DNA from: an uncultured Clostridia bacterium
Lineage (GTDB): Bacteria; Bacillota; Clostridia; Oscillospirales; Acutalibacteraceae
Assembly: GCA_946183365.1 (NCBI GenBank)
Contig: CAMHAH010000019.1
Coordinates: 1 to 54,750 of the forward strand
Direction of reading: 5' to 3'
DNA: 54,750 bases
Each line of letters begins with the position of its first letter. Position 1 is the stretch's first letter. This document shows, in pieces, positions 24,367 through 31,874 of the stretch. Both the position numbers and the translations under genes were made by a program. A model generated the notes under the pieces. The model saw nothing but the letters and a program-made list of their open reading frames with translations. It was not told where the DNA came from and made no database searches.

Positions 24367-26142
24367 ATGTCCAAAGAAAAGAATTCAAATCAGGACAGCT
24401 ATCCCTATGAAATCAGGGATAACTATCTCTTCGTTACAACGGTCTCAAAGCGCGGGAGCATCACCACGAAGGTCTGTAACTTCGTCCCGCGTATCGTCAG
24501 CGAGAAAACGGTCGACGACGGCGCGGTGACGGAAAAGACGCTGGTGCTAAGCGGTATTCATGCCGACGGGAGCACACTCCCGCCTGTCGAGGTAAACGGC
24601 GCCGATCTGAGCAACTTCAACTGGCTTCTCGACAAGTGGGGCGCGAAGTGCATCATCGAGGTCGGTCAGCGGTGCAAGGATCAACTGCGCTACTACATCC
24701 AGACGACCTCCGAGAACGCCGAACAGCTCACAGAGTATCATGTGACCGGCTGGAAGAAAATCGATGGCGAGTGGCATTTTCTTCTGCCGGGTGATGGCAG
24801 TCTCCATGTGACACTGAAAGGCAAGCTCCGATATTACTGTGGCGAGCGTAATTGGAGCAAAACCGATCTGCACACAGCGAAGCTGTTGTATACGATGCCT
24901 CCCGCGAGAAAGGAGATCATCCATCCGCTTCTGGCGTTTGCGTTTCTGACGCCGCTCAATGAGTTTCTCAAACAAGCGGGTTGTATGCCAAAATTCACTC
25001 TCTTCCTCACAGGTCGTACAGGCACCAGAAAGAGTACGATCGCCGCGCTGATACTCAGCTTCTTCGGCGCGTTTACCTCAACCGATCTGCCGATGTCCTT
25101 CCAGGATACGGCGAACAGTATCACTGCGAACGCCTTTACTCTCAAGGATGTGCTGACCTGCATCGACGACTTCTATCCCTCGGATAACGCGGAAATGAAG
25201 AAGCTCAACACGACCGCACAGAAGATTATGCGCGCTTACGGCGATCGAACCGGACGCGGGAGAATGAGAGCAGATTGTACATTGATGGAAAACCGTCCGC
25301 CCCAAGGGAACGCCATCATCACAGGCGAGCTGAGACCAGATGTCGGCGAAAGCGGTATCGCAAGATACTTCCCCTTGGAGCTGAAGGACGGCGACGTGAA
25401 TCTCGCTTACCTCACGGAGTATCAGGAAGAAGCTGCGCAGGGCGTCTATCGCCGTACCATGTTCGCATACACCGAATGGCTCAAACGAAGATTTATTTGC
25501 GACGATGATCACGAGGAAAAATTCGTGAAAAGGCTGAGAGAATTATACGATTCTTACCGCAGTGATTTCCTCAGTCACGGCGTAAAATGTCACGGAAGAT
25601 TGCCTGAGATCGTCGCGTGTTTGATGATCGGTATGAGATTCTTTCTCTACTTTTTGAAAGAAAACGGCGTGATTTTTCAAGACGAAAAGGACGAGGAAAT
25701 CAAAAACTTTTCCGAGCTTTTACTCCGGGTTGCCGCACGGCAGGCAGTGGATATTGAGTATGAAAAGCCCGCAAATATCTTCGTCCGCAAGCTCTACGCG
25801 CTGATGGAAAGCGGAGATGTTGTACTGAAACGAAAGGGCAGCCACGGAGATTATACGCCGAGCTTTTTCAGCGGGATCGTCAATTCCGATTATCTCATGA
25901 TCCATCTCGACAGCGTATTTCCTCTGATCAAGAAGCTCTGCAGCGACTCCGGCGAAGCGTTTCCGTATACCAAGAATTCGATCATGAAGGCTCTGGTTGA
26001 AGAAGGGATCGCCGAACCGGGCAGACAGTCGACGACCCGCGTCACGAAGATCCAAAACTTCTCGATGCGGTTGCTGTATCTGCGTAAGGACAAAACCGAC
26101 GCGATCGCAGAGGTGAACGGCGACGTTGAGGAGGTCGCATAA
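24367..26142 (+). CDS. DUF927/D5-like helicase of the mobile element
   Basis: 591 aa. N-terminal region of unknown role (1-180), then an ATPase core: LFLTGRTGTRKSTIAALI is Walker A (GXXXXGKS-like with R at one position), LTCIDDFYPSD is Walker B, followed by arginine-rich motifs (DRTGRGRMRADC) and a sensor-like AIITGELRPDVGESG. This layout matches DUF927/D5-like replicative helicases of integrative elements. The C-terminal ~150 residues look like a winged-helix region (YTKNSIMKALVEEGI). ATG 24367 follows AAAGGAGG. It probably serves element replication after excision or transfer. Confidence 0.8.
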   Translation: MSKEKNSNQDSYPYEIRDNYLFVTTVSKRGSITTKVCNFVPRIVSEKTVDDGAVTEKTLVLSGIHADGSTLPPVEVNGADLSNFNWLLDKWGAKCIIEVGQRCKDQLRYYIQTTSENAEQLTEYHVTGWKKIDGEWHFLLPGDGSLHVTLKGKLRYYCGERNWSKTDLHTAKLLYTMPPARKEIIHPLLAFAFLTPLNEFLKQAGCMPKFTLFLTGRTGTRKSTIAALILSFFGAFTSTDLPMSFQDTANSITANAFTLKDVLTCIDDFYPSDNAEMKKLNTTAQKIMRAYGDRTGRGRMRADCTLMENRPPQGNAIITGELRPDVGESGIARYFPLELKDGDVNLAYLTEYQEEAAQGVYRRTMFAYTEWLKRRFICDDDHEEKFVKRLRELYDSYRSDFLSHGVKCHGRLPEIVACLMIGMRFFLYFLKENGVIFQDEKDEEIKNFSELLLRVAARQAVDIEYEKPANIFVRKLYALMESGDVVLKRKGSHGDYTPSFFSGIVNSDYLMIHLDSVFPLIKKLCSDSGEAFPYTKNSIMKALVEEGIAEPGRQSTTRVTKIQNFSMRLLYLRKDKTDAIAEVNGDVEEVA

Positions 26143-26147
26143 AAAAA

Positions 26148-26345
26148 AGTGTAACTCTGTAACCGAGATTGAGAAAGCCGCTTGGCGATTGAGATTCTCA
26201 ATAAACTTTGCTTGTAACCTCGGCTGTAACTCAGCGAAAAAAAGTGTAGCCGGTAACACTTGAGGAACAGCTTGGTTACACTTTTACAGATATTCAAAAA
26301 GCTGATGAAGCCTTGACTTTTGTTTCGGAGTAACAGAAGTTACAG
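26148..26345. repeat. Cluster of TGTAAC/GTTACA motifs
   Basis: Right after the helicase gene the motif GTAAC or its complement occurs about eight times in 200 bp, often as AAGTGTAAC or GGTTACACTT; one pair forms an inverted repeat (AGTGTAGCCGGTAACACTT) and another GTAACAGAAGTTAC. Such dense short repeats next to a replicase gene suggest protein-binding sites of an origin or control region. No gene is seen in 26143-26603. Confidence 0.5.
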
Positions 26346-26439
26346 TTTTCTGCAGAGCATACCCTACAGAAAGCGAAAAGATATTTTTTCTTTCTGCCAG
26401 TAAAACTATGAGCTTCTTTCAACGAGAAGTTTTTCAGCC

Positions 26440-26590
26440 CGTTACTATGGGCTGCTCTCAACGAGTGACTTTTCTTTCTGCATCCCTATAGTATCCATCT
26501 ATAAGGGAGCGGAGGCAAGCAGAGCGTCCGGCTGTCCGCCGAACACATGACTTCCGGGCAGTAGCCCGGACCCACTACAAAAACGCTAAT
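26440..26590. other. Putative origin of transfer (oriT)
   Basis: Directly upstream of mobC lie AGCCC/GGGCT (about 26436-26455), two CTCTCAACGAG-like direct repeats (about 26415 and 26453), and the hairpin TCCGGGC-AGTA-GCCCGGA (26553-26570) followed by CCCACTACAA. A GC-rich hairpin next to a short nic-like stretch, ahead of mobC and relaxase, is the usual place and form of oriT. The nick site is not proven. Confidence 0.5.
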
Positions 26591-26603
26591 GAGGTGATTA
26601 ATT

Positions 26604-26915
26604 ATTGCAAAAAGAAAGAGAAATGTAACGCTGTCGATTCGATTGACAGCAGAAGAAAAGAAAGAGATCGCCGCCAAAGCGAAGCAGGCTCAGATGTCTT
26701 TGACTGATTATCTGATCGATTGTTCACGCAAAACGACGATCAAGGTTACAGATTTATCATCGATCCTTGTGGAGCTGAAACGCATCGGCAACAACCTCAA
26801 TCAGATCGCGCGCAAGGCAAATTCACGGAGATTTTTCTTCGCAAAGTTCGATTCTGTCATCGAAGGTCAGCGGAAAATCTACGACGCGATTCTCAGTATG
26901 ATGGGAGAAGATTGA
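26604..26915 (+). CDS. mobC: MobC-like mobilization (relaxosome) protein
   Basis: About 104 aa. The conserved N-terminus KRKRNVTLSIRLTAEEKKEI requires translation to begin before 26610, but no ATG, GTG or TTG is in frame there: TGA stops the frame at 26595-26597. A GAGGTG site at 26591-26596 is 7 nt before ATT at 26604, giving (M)AKRKRNVT; so a rare ATT start is proposed. TTG 26643 would remove the ribbon-helix-helix strand. The C-terminal helix ELKRIGNNLNQIARKAN is the MobC signature. The protein binds oriT and helps the relaxase encoded 3 nt downstream. Confidence 0.8.
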   Translation: MAKRKRNVTLSIRLTAEEKKEIAAKAKQAQMSLTDYLIDCSRKTTIKVTDLSSILVELKRIGNNLNQIARKANSRRFFFAKFDSVIEGQRKIYDAILSMMGED

Positions 26916-26918
26916 TAC

Positions 26919-28139
26919 GTGGCAACAGTAATTTTCATCAAAGAAAGCAGACAAAATCCGTCCGCGATGCGAGCCGTTATCAACTATTGTCAGCAGGAAT
27001 ATAAGACCTTTGACCGCCGATCCAAACGGCAATTGGTCAGCGGAATCAACTGTGACGGAGCAAATTCCTATCGTGAATTTATGGCAACGAAAAAGGTTTA
27101 CGGCAAGGCTGACGGGATATTTTTCTACCAGTACGCGCAGTCCTTTTCGCCGACAGAGGAGCTCACGCCCGAGCAGGCGCACGAGATCTCAATGGAGTTT
27201 GCCGAGAGAGCGTGGCCGGGGCAAGAAGTTCTCGTCGCCACACACTGCGACGCCAACCATCTCCACAGCCACTTTGTTATCAATTCCGTGAGCTTTGAAT
27301 CAGGGAAAAAGCTCCGCCAATCGCCCTCTACTCTCAGACAGTTAAGAGCGCTCAGTGATGAGATTTGCCTCGCTCACGGGCTCTCCGTTCTCACGCCATA
27401 CGAGAACGGAGGCCGCAGGATTTCCAACCGTGAGTATCGAGCGAGGATGAGGGGCAACAGCTGGAAACAAAAGCTCGCTGAGGACATTGACAAGTCGATG
27501 GAGTACAGCGGCAGCAGGGATGAATTTGTCAGGGCGATGTCGATTCTCGGATACCGAATGACATGGACGGACGAGAGAAAACACATGACCTTTCACTGTC
27601 CCAACGGCAGAAGCTGCCGCGATAAAAGTCTTTTCGATGAAAAATATCTGAAGAATAATATCGAAAATGAACTCGATTTCAGAGAGAGATCAGACGGCGT
27701 TTCAGATGAAAAACAGCCGACCGGATGGGAGAAATCACGCGAGCTTTACGAACAACATTTGCAAAAACGCGCCGCTACAAAAGCCGAAACACAAAAGATT
27801 TCCGAAAGTTATTCCGATCCTTCAAGCCGCATCATCGGTGGAGTCGACAGCCTCGCCGGAGCGGTAGCAAGGATCGTTGATGACGATAACGAAGACCCCG
27901 AAGAACGCCGCAAGCGGATCGAAGGGCAGGAGAACGGCGCGGCGATCGGAGCGCTGATCGGAGCAGGTGTCGGGCTGATTTCCTCTATCGCAAACAGGAC
28001 GGAAGAGCCGATTGAAAGCGCGGAAGAAGATGATTACCGGAGAGAAGAAATCCTCCAAGAAGTATTCGACGAGGACGACTATGACGATGAATATTACGAC
28101 GACGAAGACGAGGGACAAGGCTTCTCAATGGTGATGTAA
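26919..28139 (+). CDS. MobA/VirD2-type relaxase
   Basis: 406 aa from GTG 26919. The N-terminal relaxase domain (about 1-170) holds THCDANHLHSHFVINS, the HxDxxHxHxH metal-binding motif III, and a catalytic-tyrosine candidate near NYCQQEY. The middle part (about 175-270) is a conserved DNA-binding extension; the end is a glycine/alanine hydrophobic patch (AIGALIGAGVGLISS) and a very acidic tail (DEDDYDDEYYDDEDE). It nicks oriT and leads the strand into a recipient through a conjugation system supplied by another element, since no type IV secretion gene is present. Operon with mobC. Confidence 0.88.
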   Translation: MATVIFIKESRQNPSAMRAVINYCQQEYKTFDRRSKRQLVSGINCDGANSYREFMATKKVYGKADGIFFYQYAQSFSPTEELTPEQAHEISMEFAERAWPGQEVLVATHCDANHLHSHFVINSVSFESGKKLRQSPSTLRQLRALSDEICLAHGLSVLTPYENGGRRISNREYRARMRGNSWKQKLAEDIDKSMEYSGSRDEFVRAMSILGYRMTWTDERKHMTFHCPNGRSCRDKSLFDEKYLKNNIENELDFRERSDGVSDEKQPTGWEKSRELYEQHLQKRAATKAETQKISESYSDPSSRIIGGVDSLAGAVARIVDDDNEDPEERRKRIEGQENGAAIGALIGAGVGLISSIANRTEEPIESAEEDDYRREEILQEVFDEDDYDDEYYDDEDEGQGFSMVM

Positions 28140-28267
28140 TAATTATAAAAAAACTTTCGGATTTCATATAGACTTTTCAAAAAAGGTGTGGTAGTGTTTG
28201 GTTCAACAAACCAGACGCGTCCGCGCCTGATGCATGTATCAACTAAACACCAGAAAGGAAGATAATT

Positions 28268-28435
28268 ATGGCAACTGAAAACAAGACAAAAATTCATTCC
28301 GTACATTATAACTACATCGGAACCGATGAACAGTTCAACGCATTCATCAAAAGCGTTGTAAAGGACTATATCACTGAGGACAGCTTACTTCCCGATCGGG
28401 AAGAAGAAATACCCGTTGTCAAGAAGTCTGCTTAA
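28268..28435 (+). CDS. Small conserved-context protein, 55 aa
   Basis: ATG 28268 follows AGAAAGGAAG. The product begins MATENKTKIHSVHYNYIGTD, continues EQFNAFIKSVVKDYI and ends in an acidic stretch and VVKKSA. It lies alone between relaxase and recombinase, preceded by an AAAAAAGGTGTGGTAGTG segment like those in the leader repeats. The position suits a recombination directionality factor (excisionase) or small DNA-binding regulator, but the sequence gives no proof. Confidence 0.6.
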   Translation: MATENKTKIHSVHYNYIGTDEQFNAFIKSVVKDYITEDSLLPDREEEIPVVKKSA

Positions 28436-28471
28436 CCGCAGGCTTTATTTATATACAATAGGAGGCATAAA

Positions 28472-30127
28472 ATGAAGGTATGGTTATACTACCGACTTTC
28501 ACGGGATGAGGATGCCGAACTGAATTCACTCACGAACCAGAGAAACATCCTCGTGGAGTTCGCTAACACCAATCATCATGAGATCGTCGGAGAATCCTTT
28601 GACGATAACGTCAGCGGAATGCATTTCAATCGTGAGGGTATCAACAAGATCTATGAACAGGTTGAGCAGGACACCATTGAAGCGATCATCGTCAAGGACA
28701 TGTCCCGTCTCGGCAGACACAAAACACAGACTGCGCTGTTCATCGATTATCTCAGAGAGCATGACGTAAGGGTTCTGTCGGTTACCGAGAACCTTGACAC
28801 AAGTAACGAGGACGATGACCTGATCATCGGCTTCAAGGGATTGTTCAACGATATGTACGCACGCGATATCAGCAAAAAGGTGCGCGCCGGTATGGTACAG
28901 AAGCAGAAGAAGGGCTTTGTCATGATACCGCCGCTCGGCTACTTCAAGGACAAAAACACCAACCAGGTCCTCGTGGTAGAGGAACACGCGCGTATCGTCA
29001 GAAGAATATTCGATATGTATCTTGAGGGCTATGGCTTTTCTGCCATAGCCCGTATCTTTAATGAAGAGGGAATCAAATCTCCCGCCTATTATCAGAAGCA
29101 GCTCCTCGGCAAAAATCTCGGCTGCAATAAGCCGAAGATTGGCTTCAAGTACCTGTGGGATAACACTGGAGTAAAAAGAATATTGGAAAACGAATTCTAC
29201 ATCGGAACGGTGACCTGCCACAAAACCTATAATAACAAGATCACACATATCCGAAAGGACATTCCGAAAGAAGAACAGTTTGTACACGAAAACTTCGTTA
29301 CCCCGATCATTTCAAAAGAAAAGTTCGAACTGGTACAAAAGCTGATCGCACAAAAGAAAAGCGGTAACGTCAGGGCGAGCTCAGGAAATCCCTGTCACCG
29401 ATACACGGGACTGCTCGAATGCGGCGACTGCGGATCGACCTTCGTCGCGATCAAACGCCAATGGCGTAACAAACCCCTGCGAATCGAATATGCTTGTAAC
29501 GCTTACCACCGCTACGGAAAAGAGAATTGCACAGCTCACAGGATCAACGAGACTGAACTCGACGACCTTGTATACAAAGAGATTCTGAACATTCGCGAGC
29601 AGGCAAAAAGAATCTATCACAGCATCGACAGCGACGTTCAGAAATGGATGAAAAAGAAAAGCACCGTCAACGGAAAAATCGAAAGTCTCAAAACAGAGCT
29701 TGAGCAGCGCAAGTCAGACCAAAAAGAGATTCTTCTCGAACGCATACGTGACAAAGAACACGCTGAGGTCTATAACGAAATGCTCGCCTCCTGCGAGGAA
29801 GATATCAAACGGATAAAGCAAGAGCTGAGCGACATCATCAACTACAACGATACGATCAAAAAACGAAAGTCCGAGATGAAAGAGACAGTCGATTTGATAG
29901 AAGAAATCATTCAGGAAGGACAGATCAGCAATGCCAATCTCCGGCAACTGGTCGATAAAATCATTATATACGAGGACGCGGAAGGTCTCAGGTTGCAGAT
30001 AAACCTCAACGCTTCTTTCACCGAACACATGACAATATTCGATGAGAATGGAAAAAGCAGGGCTGACTATCAAGTCATCAACAACAATTACCCCTCCCCC
30101 ATGCGTCGAAGAATGATAAAGGGATAA
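28472..30127 (+). CDS. Large serine recombinase (integrase)
   Basis: 551 aa. Resolvase catalytic domain (about 1-150): nucleophile serine in YYRLSRDEDAE, then VKDMSRLGRHK with its active-site arginine. Recombinase domain (about 160-280): GFVMIPPLGYF and the RIFDMYLEGYGFSAIARIFN segment. Zinc ribbon (about 310-360): CGDCGSTF and CNAYHRYGKENC. A long coiled coil (about 385-480) follows, as in all large serine integrases. ATG 28472 follows AGGAGG. It should catalyse integration and excision of the surrounding island between the junctions at 8289 and 30622; the circular junction it would use is reconstructed in the findings. Confidence 0.93.
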   Translation: MKVWLYYRLSRDEDAELNSLTNQRNILVEFANTNHHEIVGESFDDNVSGMHFNREGINKIYEQVEQDTIEAIIVKDMSRLGRHKTQTALFIDYLREHDVRVLSVTENLDTSNEDDDLIIGFKGLFNDMYARDISKKVRAGMVQKQKKGFVMIPPLGYFKDKNTNQVLVVEEHARIVRRIFDMYLEGYGFSAIARIFNEEGIKSPAYYQKQLLGKNLGCNKPKIGFKYLWDNTGVKRILENEFYIGTVTCHKTYNNKITHIRKDIPKEEQFVHENFVTPIISKEKFELVQKLIAQKKSGNVRASSGNPCHRYTGLLECGDCGSTFVAIKRQWRNKPLRIEYACNAYHRYGKENCTAHRINETELDDLVYKEILNIREQAKRIYHSIDSDVQKWMKKKSTVNGKIESLKTELEQRKSDQKEILLERIRDKEHAEVYNEMLASCEEDIKRIKQELSDIINYNDTIKKRKSEMKETVDLIEEIIQEGQISNANLRQLVDKIIIYEDAEGLRLQINLNASFTEHMTIFDENGKSRADYQVINNNYPSPMRRRMIKG

Positions 30128-30136
30128 AAAAGCAAA

Positions 30137-30178
30137 AGGCAGGCAGATAACTCACACAGCTATCTGTCTGCCATATTT
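30137..30178 (+). terminator. Intrinsic terminator of the recombinase gene
   Basis: Stem GGCAGGCAGATA (30137-30148) with TATCTGTCTGCC (30160-30171), one mismatch, followed by ATATTTTTT. Confidence 0.85.
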
Positions 30179-30240
30179 TTTGATTTAAAGAAAATAATCG
30201 TTTCATGAATCTGAAAACCAGAGTACAATTAACAAAAAAA

Positions 30241-30354
30241 TTGGCAGACGCACGATGTTGTGTGACGATAAATCAGTCATTATATACAACAAAACCATAT
30301 ATCATTTGTGCGAATAGGACAATAGAAAAGGTGCATAGGTTACGCGTCTGCCAA
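30241..30354. repeat. Inverted repeat TTGGCAGACGC, 92 bp apart
   Basis: TTGGCAGACGC (30241-30251) and GCGTCTGCCAA (30344-30354) flank 92 bp of AT-rich DNA between the recombinase terminator and the tRNA terminator. The GGCAGACGC part also occurs in the D-arm of the tRNA-Leu genes (GGCAGACGCGC). It could be an accessory site for the recombinase or an old att site; I see no gene in 30128-30377. Confidence 0.45.
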
Positions 30355-30377
30355 CAATTATTTTTCCTCTGAAAATA

Positions 30378-30406
30378 CAAAAAGCCCGATAAAATCGAGC
30401 TTTTTG
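30378..30406 (-). terminator. Intrinsic terminator of the intact tRNA-Leu
   Basis: On the minus strand AAAAAGCTCGAT pairs with ATCGGGCTTTTT (one G-U pair) around a TTTT loop, and the U-rich end follows. It starts directly after the CCA. Confidence 0.8.
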
Positions 30407-30494
30407 TGGTGCGGATAACAGGAGTTGAACCTGCATGAGCGCAATGCTCACATGGACCTGAACCATGCGCGTCTGCCTATTCCGCCATATCCGC
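30407..30494 (-). tRNA. tRNA-Leu(CAG), intact, island-borne
   Basis: 88 nt including encoded CCA (30407-30409). Acceptor stem GCGGATA/TATCCGC, D-arm GCGGAATAGGCAGACGCGC, anticodon stem CATGG/CCATG with loop TTCAGGT (anticodon CAG, reads CUG), long class II variable arm GTGAGCATTGCGCTCAT, T-arm CAGG/CCTG with TTCAACT. Outside the acceptor stem it is nearly identical to the split gene (one difference in the variable loop of the 3' half). It lies just inside the right island boundary, 122 bp downstream of the broken gene's 5' half in the same direction. Confidence 0.95.
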
Positions 30495-30597
30495 ATATTC
30501 TTTTTTACCCTCTGAATTTTTACACGGTAGAGAGGTGAGAACCGAGGTGGAGCTTATCGCTTGATCCACGTTTTGCAAGATAAGTCGGAATTTTGCA
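30495..30597 (-). promoter_or_regulatory. Copy of the tRNA leader without a visible promoter
   Basis: On the minus strand this leader reads GTGGATCAAGCGATAAGC, then CCGTGTAAAAAT and the tRNA. The host leader before the split tRNA (30656-30720) reads GTGGATAAAGCGATAAGC, then CCGTGTAAAAAT. The two are clearly duplicates, but the host copy is preceded by a perfect promoter while this copy shows no -35/-10 pair. Confidence 0.6.
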
Positions 30598-30622
30598 AGT
30601 TCACCGACGTGGTGTAACCTGA
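30598..30622. other. Right attachment junction of the island
   Basis: On the plus strand AGTTCACCGACGTG (30598-30611), five bases, then ACCTGA (core, 30617-30622). The host side is the tRNA 5' half. Together with 8289-8317 the island arms give a 48-bp dyad (14-bp arms, 20-bp centre containing the core). Confidence 0.75.
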
Positions 30623-30655
30623 ACCATGCGCGTCTGCCTATTCCGCCATACCTGC
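30617..30655 (-). pseudogene. tRNA-Leu(CAG), 5' half only
   Basis: On the minus strand GCAGGTA (acceptor 5' strand), TG, D-arm GCGGAATAGGCAGACGCGC, anticodon 5' stem CATGG and loop up to TCAGGT; then the sequence turns into TACACCACGTCGG, which is not tRNA. The missing 3' half with the matching TACCTGC is at 8240-8294. The native promoter upstream is intact. Confidence 0.9.
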
Positions 30656-30725
30656 ATTTTATTATCCCCTATTTTTACACGGCGGGGCTGCCGAGGCGGA
30701 GCTTATCGCTTTATCCACAAGCGTT

Positions 30726-30754
30726 ATTATATCAAATCATATCGAGATTGTCAA
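30726..30754 (-). promoter_or_regulatory. Consensus promoter of the split tRNA-Leu
   Basis: Minus strand: perfect TTGACA (30749-30754), 17-bp spacer, perfect TATAAT (30726-30731). It would now transcribe the 5' half, the junction and the intact island-borne tRNA-Leu, up to the terminator at 30378. Confidence 0.85.
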
Positions 30755-30874
30755 TACTTGAGTTGATATCTTTTTCAATTACGCGTATAACGTTCGAAGA
30801 TATACAGCCATGTCTGATTGACTAAGGCAGAATGCCGTGATATAATTCTATCAGACGCTTTAAGGGGTGATAAT

Positions 30875-31798
30875 ATGGCAGTTGCAATTATATTGATCGC
30901 GGTGATTATAGCCGCTTTGATCGGGATATACGCCTCATATTACAAGACGTTTTACTCGCCGCACAAGGATATGTCTGAGACAGTAAGTCCCTCTGTCATC
31001 AAAGATCAGGTATACGGCAGAGAGCTTCAGAAGCTGATAGATCAGATCTGTGAGACGCCGTGTGAATATGTGAGTATCCGCTCTTATGACGGGCTTAAGC
31101 TGAGCGCGAGATACTATAAAGGAAACGACGATATGCCGCTGTGCATCTGCTTTCACGGATACAGAGGCTCGGCTGTGCGTGATTTCTCGGCTATCGGGCT
31201 GTATCTTATCGGCAAGGGCTATAATGTACTTAATGTTGATGAACGCGCTCACTGGCGCTCTGAGGGGCATACTATAACCTTCGGCATAAAAGAAAGATAT
31301 GATGTGTTGAGCTGGATAAACTATTCAAATGAACGGTTCGGAGCTGATATCCCGATATACCTGTTCGGAATATCAATGGGAGGCGGAACGGTGCTGATGG
31401 CTTCGGGGCTTGACCTGCCGAACAATGTCAAAGCGATACTCGCCGACTGTCCCTTCAATTCTCCAAAGGATTCGATAAAACACGTTTGCAAAAAGATCCA
31501 TCTCAACCCGACCTTGAGCTGGCCGATAGTTTGGCTGGCAGCAGCTATATACGGACACTTCAACGTAAGCGAAACAACCGCGGCTATAGAAGTCAAGAAA
31601 ACAAAACAGCCTATACTGATAATGCACGGCGAGGGCGATGACTTCGTGCCGATGTATATGAGCAAAGAGGTCAAGGACGCTAACCCCGATATGGTAGAGT
31701 GGCATTCGTTCCCGAAGGCGGGTCACGGTATGAGCTATTTTTATGATAAGGAGCGATATTTAGCCATACTGGACGAGTTCATGGAGAGGAACAAGTGA
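30875..31798 (+). CDS. Membrane-anchored alpha/beta hydrolase
   Basis: 307 aa from ATG 30875, chosen because AAGGGGTG lies 8 nt upstream; the frame is open further 5' without a ribosome-binding site. One N-terminal transmembrane segment (about 2-22), then an alpha/beta hydrolase: ICFHGYRGSAVRDF oxyanion region, GISMGGGTVLMAS nucleophile elbow (GXSXG), HGEGDDFVP acid loop and GHGMSYF histidine. It is of the YfhR/BEM46-like group. A peptidase or esterase role at the membrane is likely; the substrate is unknown. It is monocistronic, with a bidirectional terminator facing ackA. Confidence 0.85.
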   Translation: MAVAIILIAVIIAALIGIYASYYKTFYSPHKDMSETVSPSVIKDQVYGRELQKLIDQICETPCEYVSIRSYDGLKLSARYYKGNDDMPLCICFHGYRGSAVRDFSAIGLYLIGKGYNVLNVDERAHWRSEGHTITFGIKERYDVLSWINYSNERFGADIPIYLFGISMGGGTVLMASGLDLPNNVKAILADCPFNSPKDSIKHVCKKIHLNPTLSWPIVWLAAAIYGHFNVSETTAAIEVKKTKQPILIMHGEGDDFVPMYMSKEVKDANPDMVEWHSFPKAGHGMSYFYDKERYLAILDEFMERNK

Positions 31799-31825
31799 TC
31801 CTTAACTAAACATCATACATTACAA

Positions 31826-31857
31826 AATCCCCGAGAGCCATCAGACCCTCGGGGATT
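31826..31857. terminator. Bidirectional intrinsic terminator
   Basis: AATCCCCGAG (31826-31835) with CTCGGGGATT (31848-31857), A-tract before and ATTATT after, between the convergent hydrolase and ackA genes. Confidence 0.85.
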
Positions 31858-31874
31858 ATTATTCTTGATTAGAA

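Larger units (their letters stand above)
8289..30622. mobile_element. 22-kb genomic island inserted in tRNA-Leu(CAG)
   Basis: The island is bounded by two copies of the core TCAGGT (minus strand; 8289-8294 and 30617-30622), which are also the break points of the tRNA gene. Just inside lie inverted 14-bp arms: CACGTCGGTGAACT at 8304-8317 and AGTTCACCGACGTG at 30598-30611. A large serine recombinase is encoded near the right end, and a relaxase, MobC and helicase lie beside it, so at least 23.2-30.6 kb is an integrative mobilizable element. Cargo includes a dockerin GH3 enzyme, an ECF/ABC transport module and a rescue tRNA-Leu. A second terminus copy at 11762 and an inverted tRNA fragment at 11565 suggest more than one insertion event at this locus. 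Confidence 0.8.

Noticed and set aside
8240..30655. Genuine split tRNA joined in trans, as in some archaea
   Set aside because: Both halves have bacterial promoter or terminator context, share an identical 6-bp core and are flanked by island arms, so insertion explains everything; no pairing leader or bulge-helix-bulge sign is seen.
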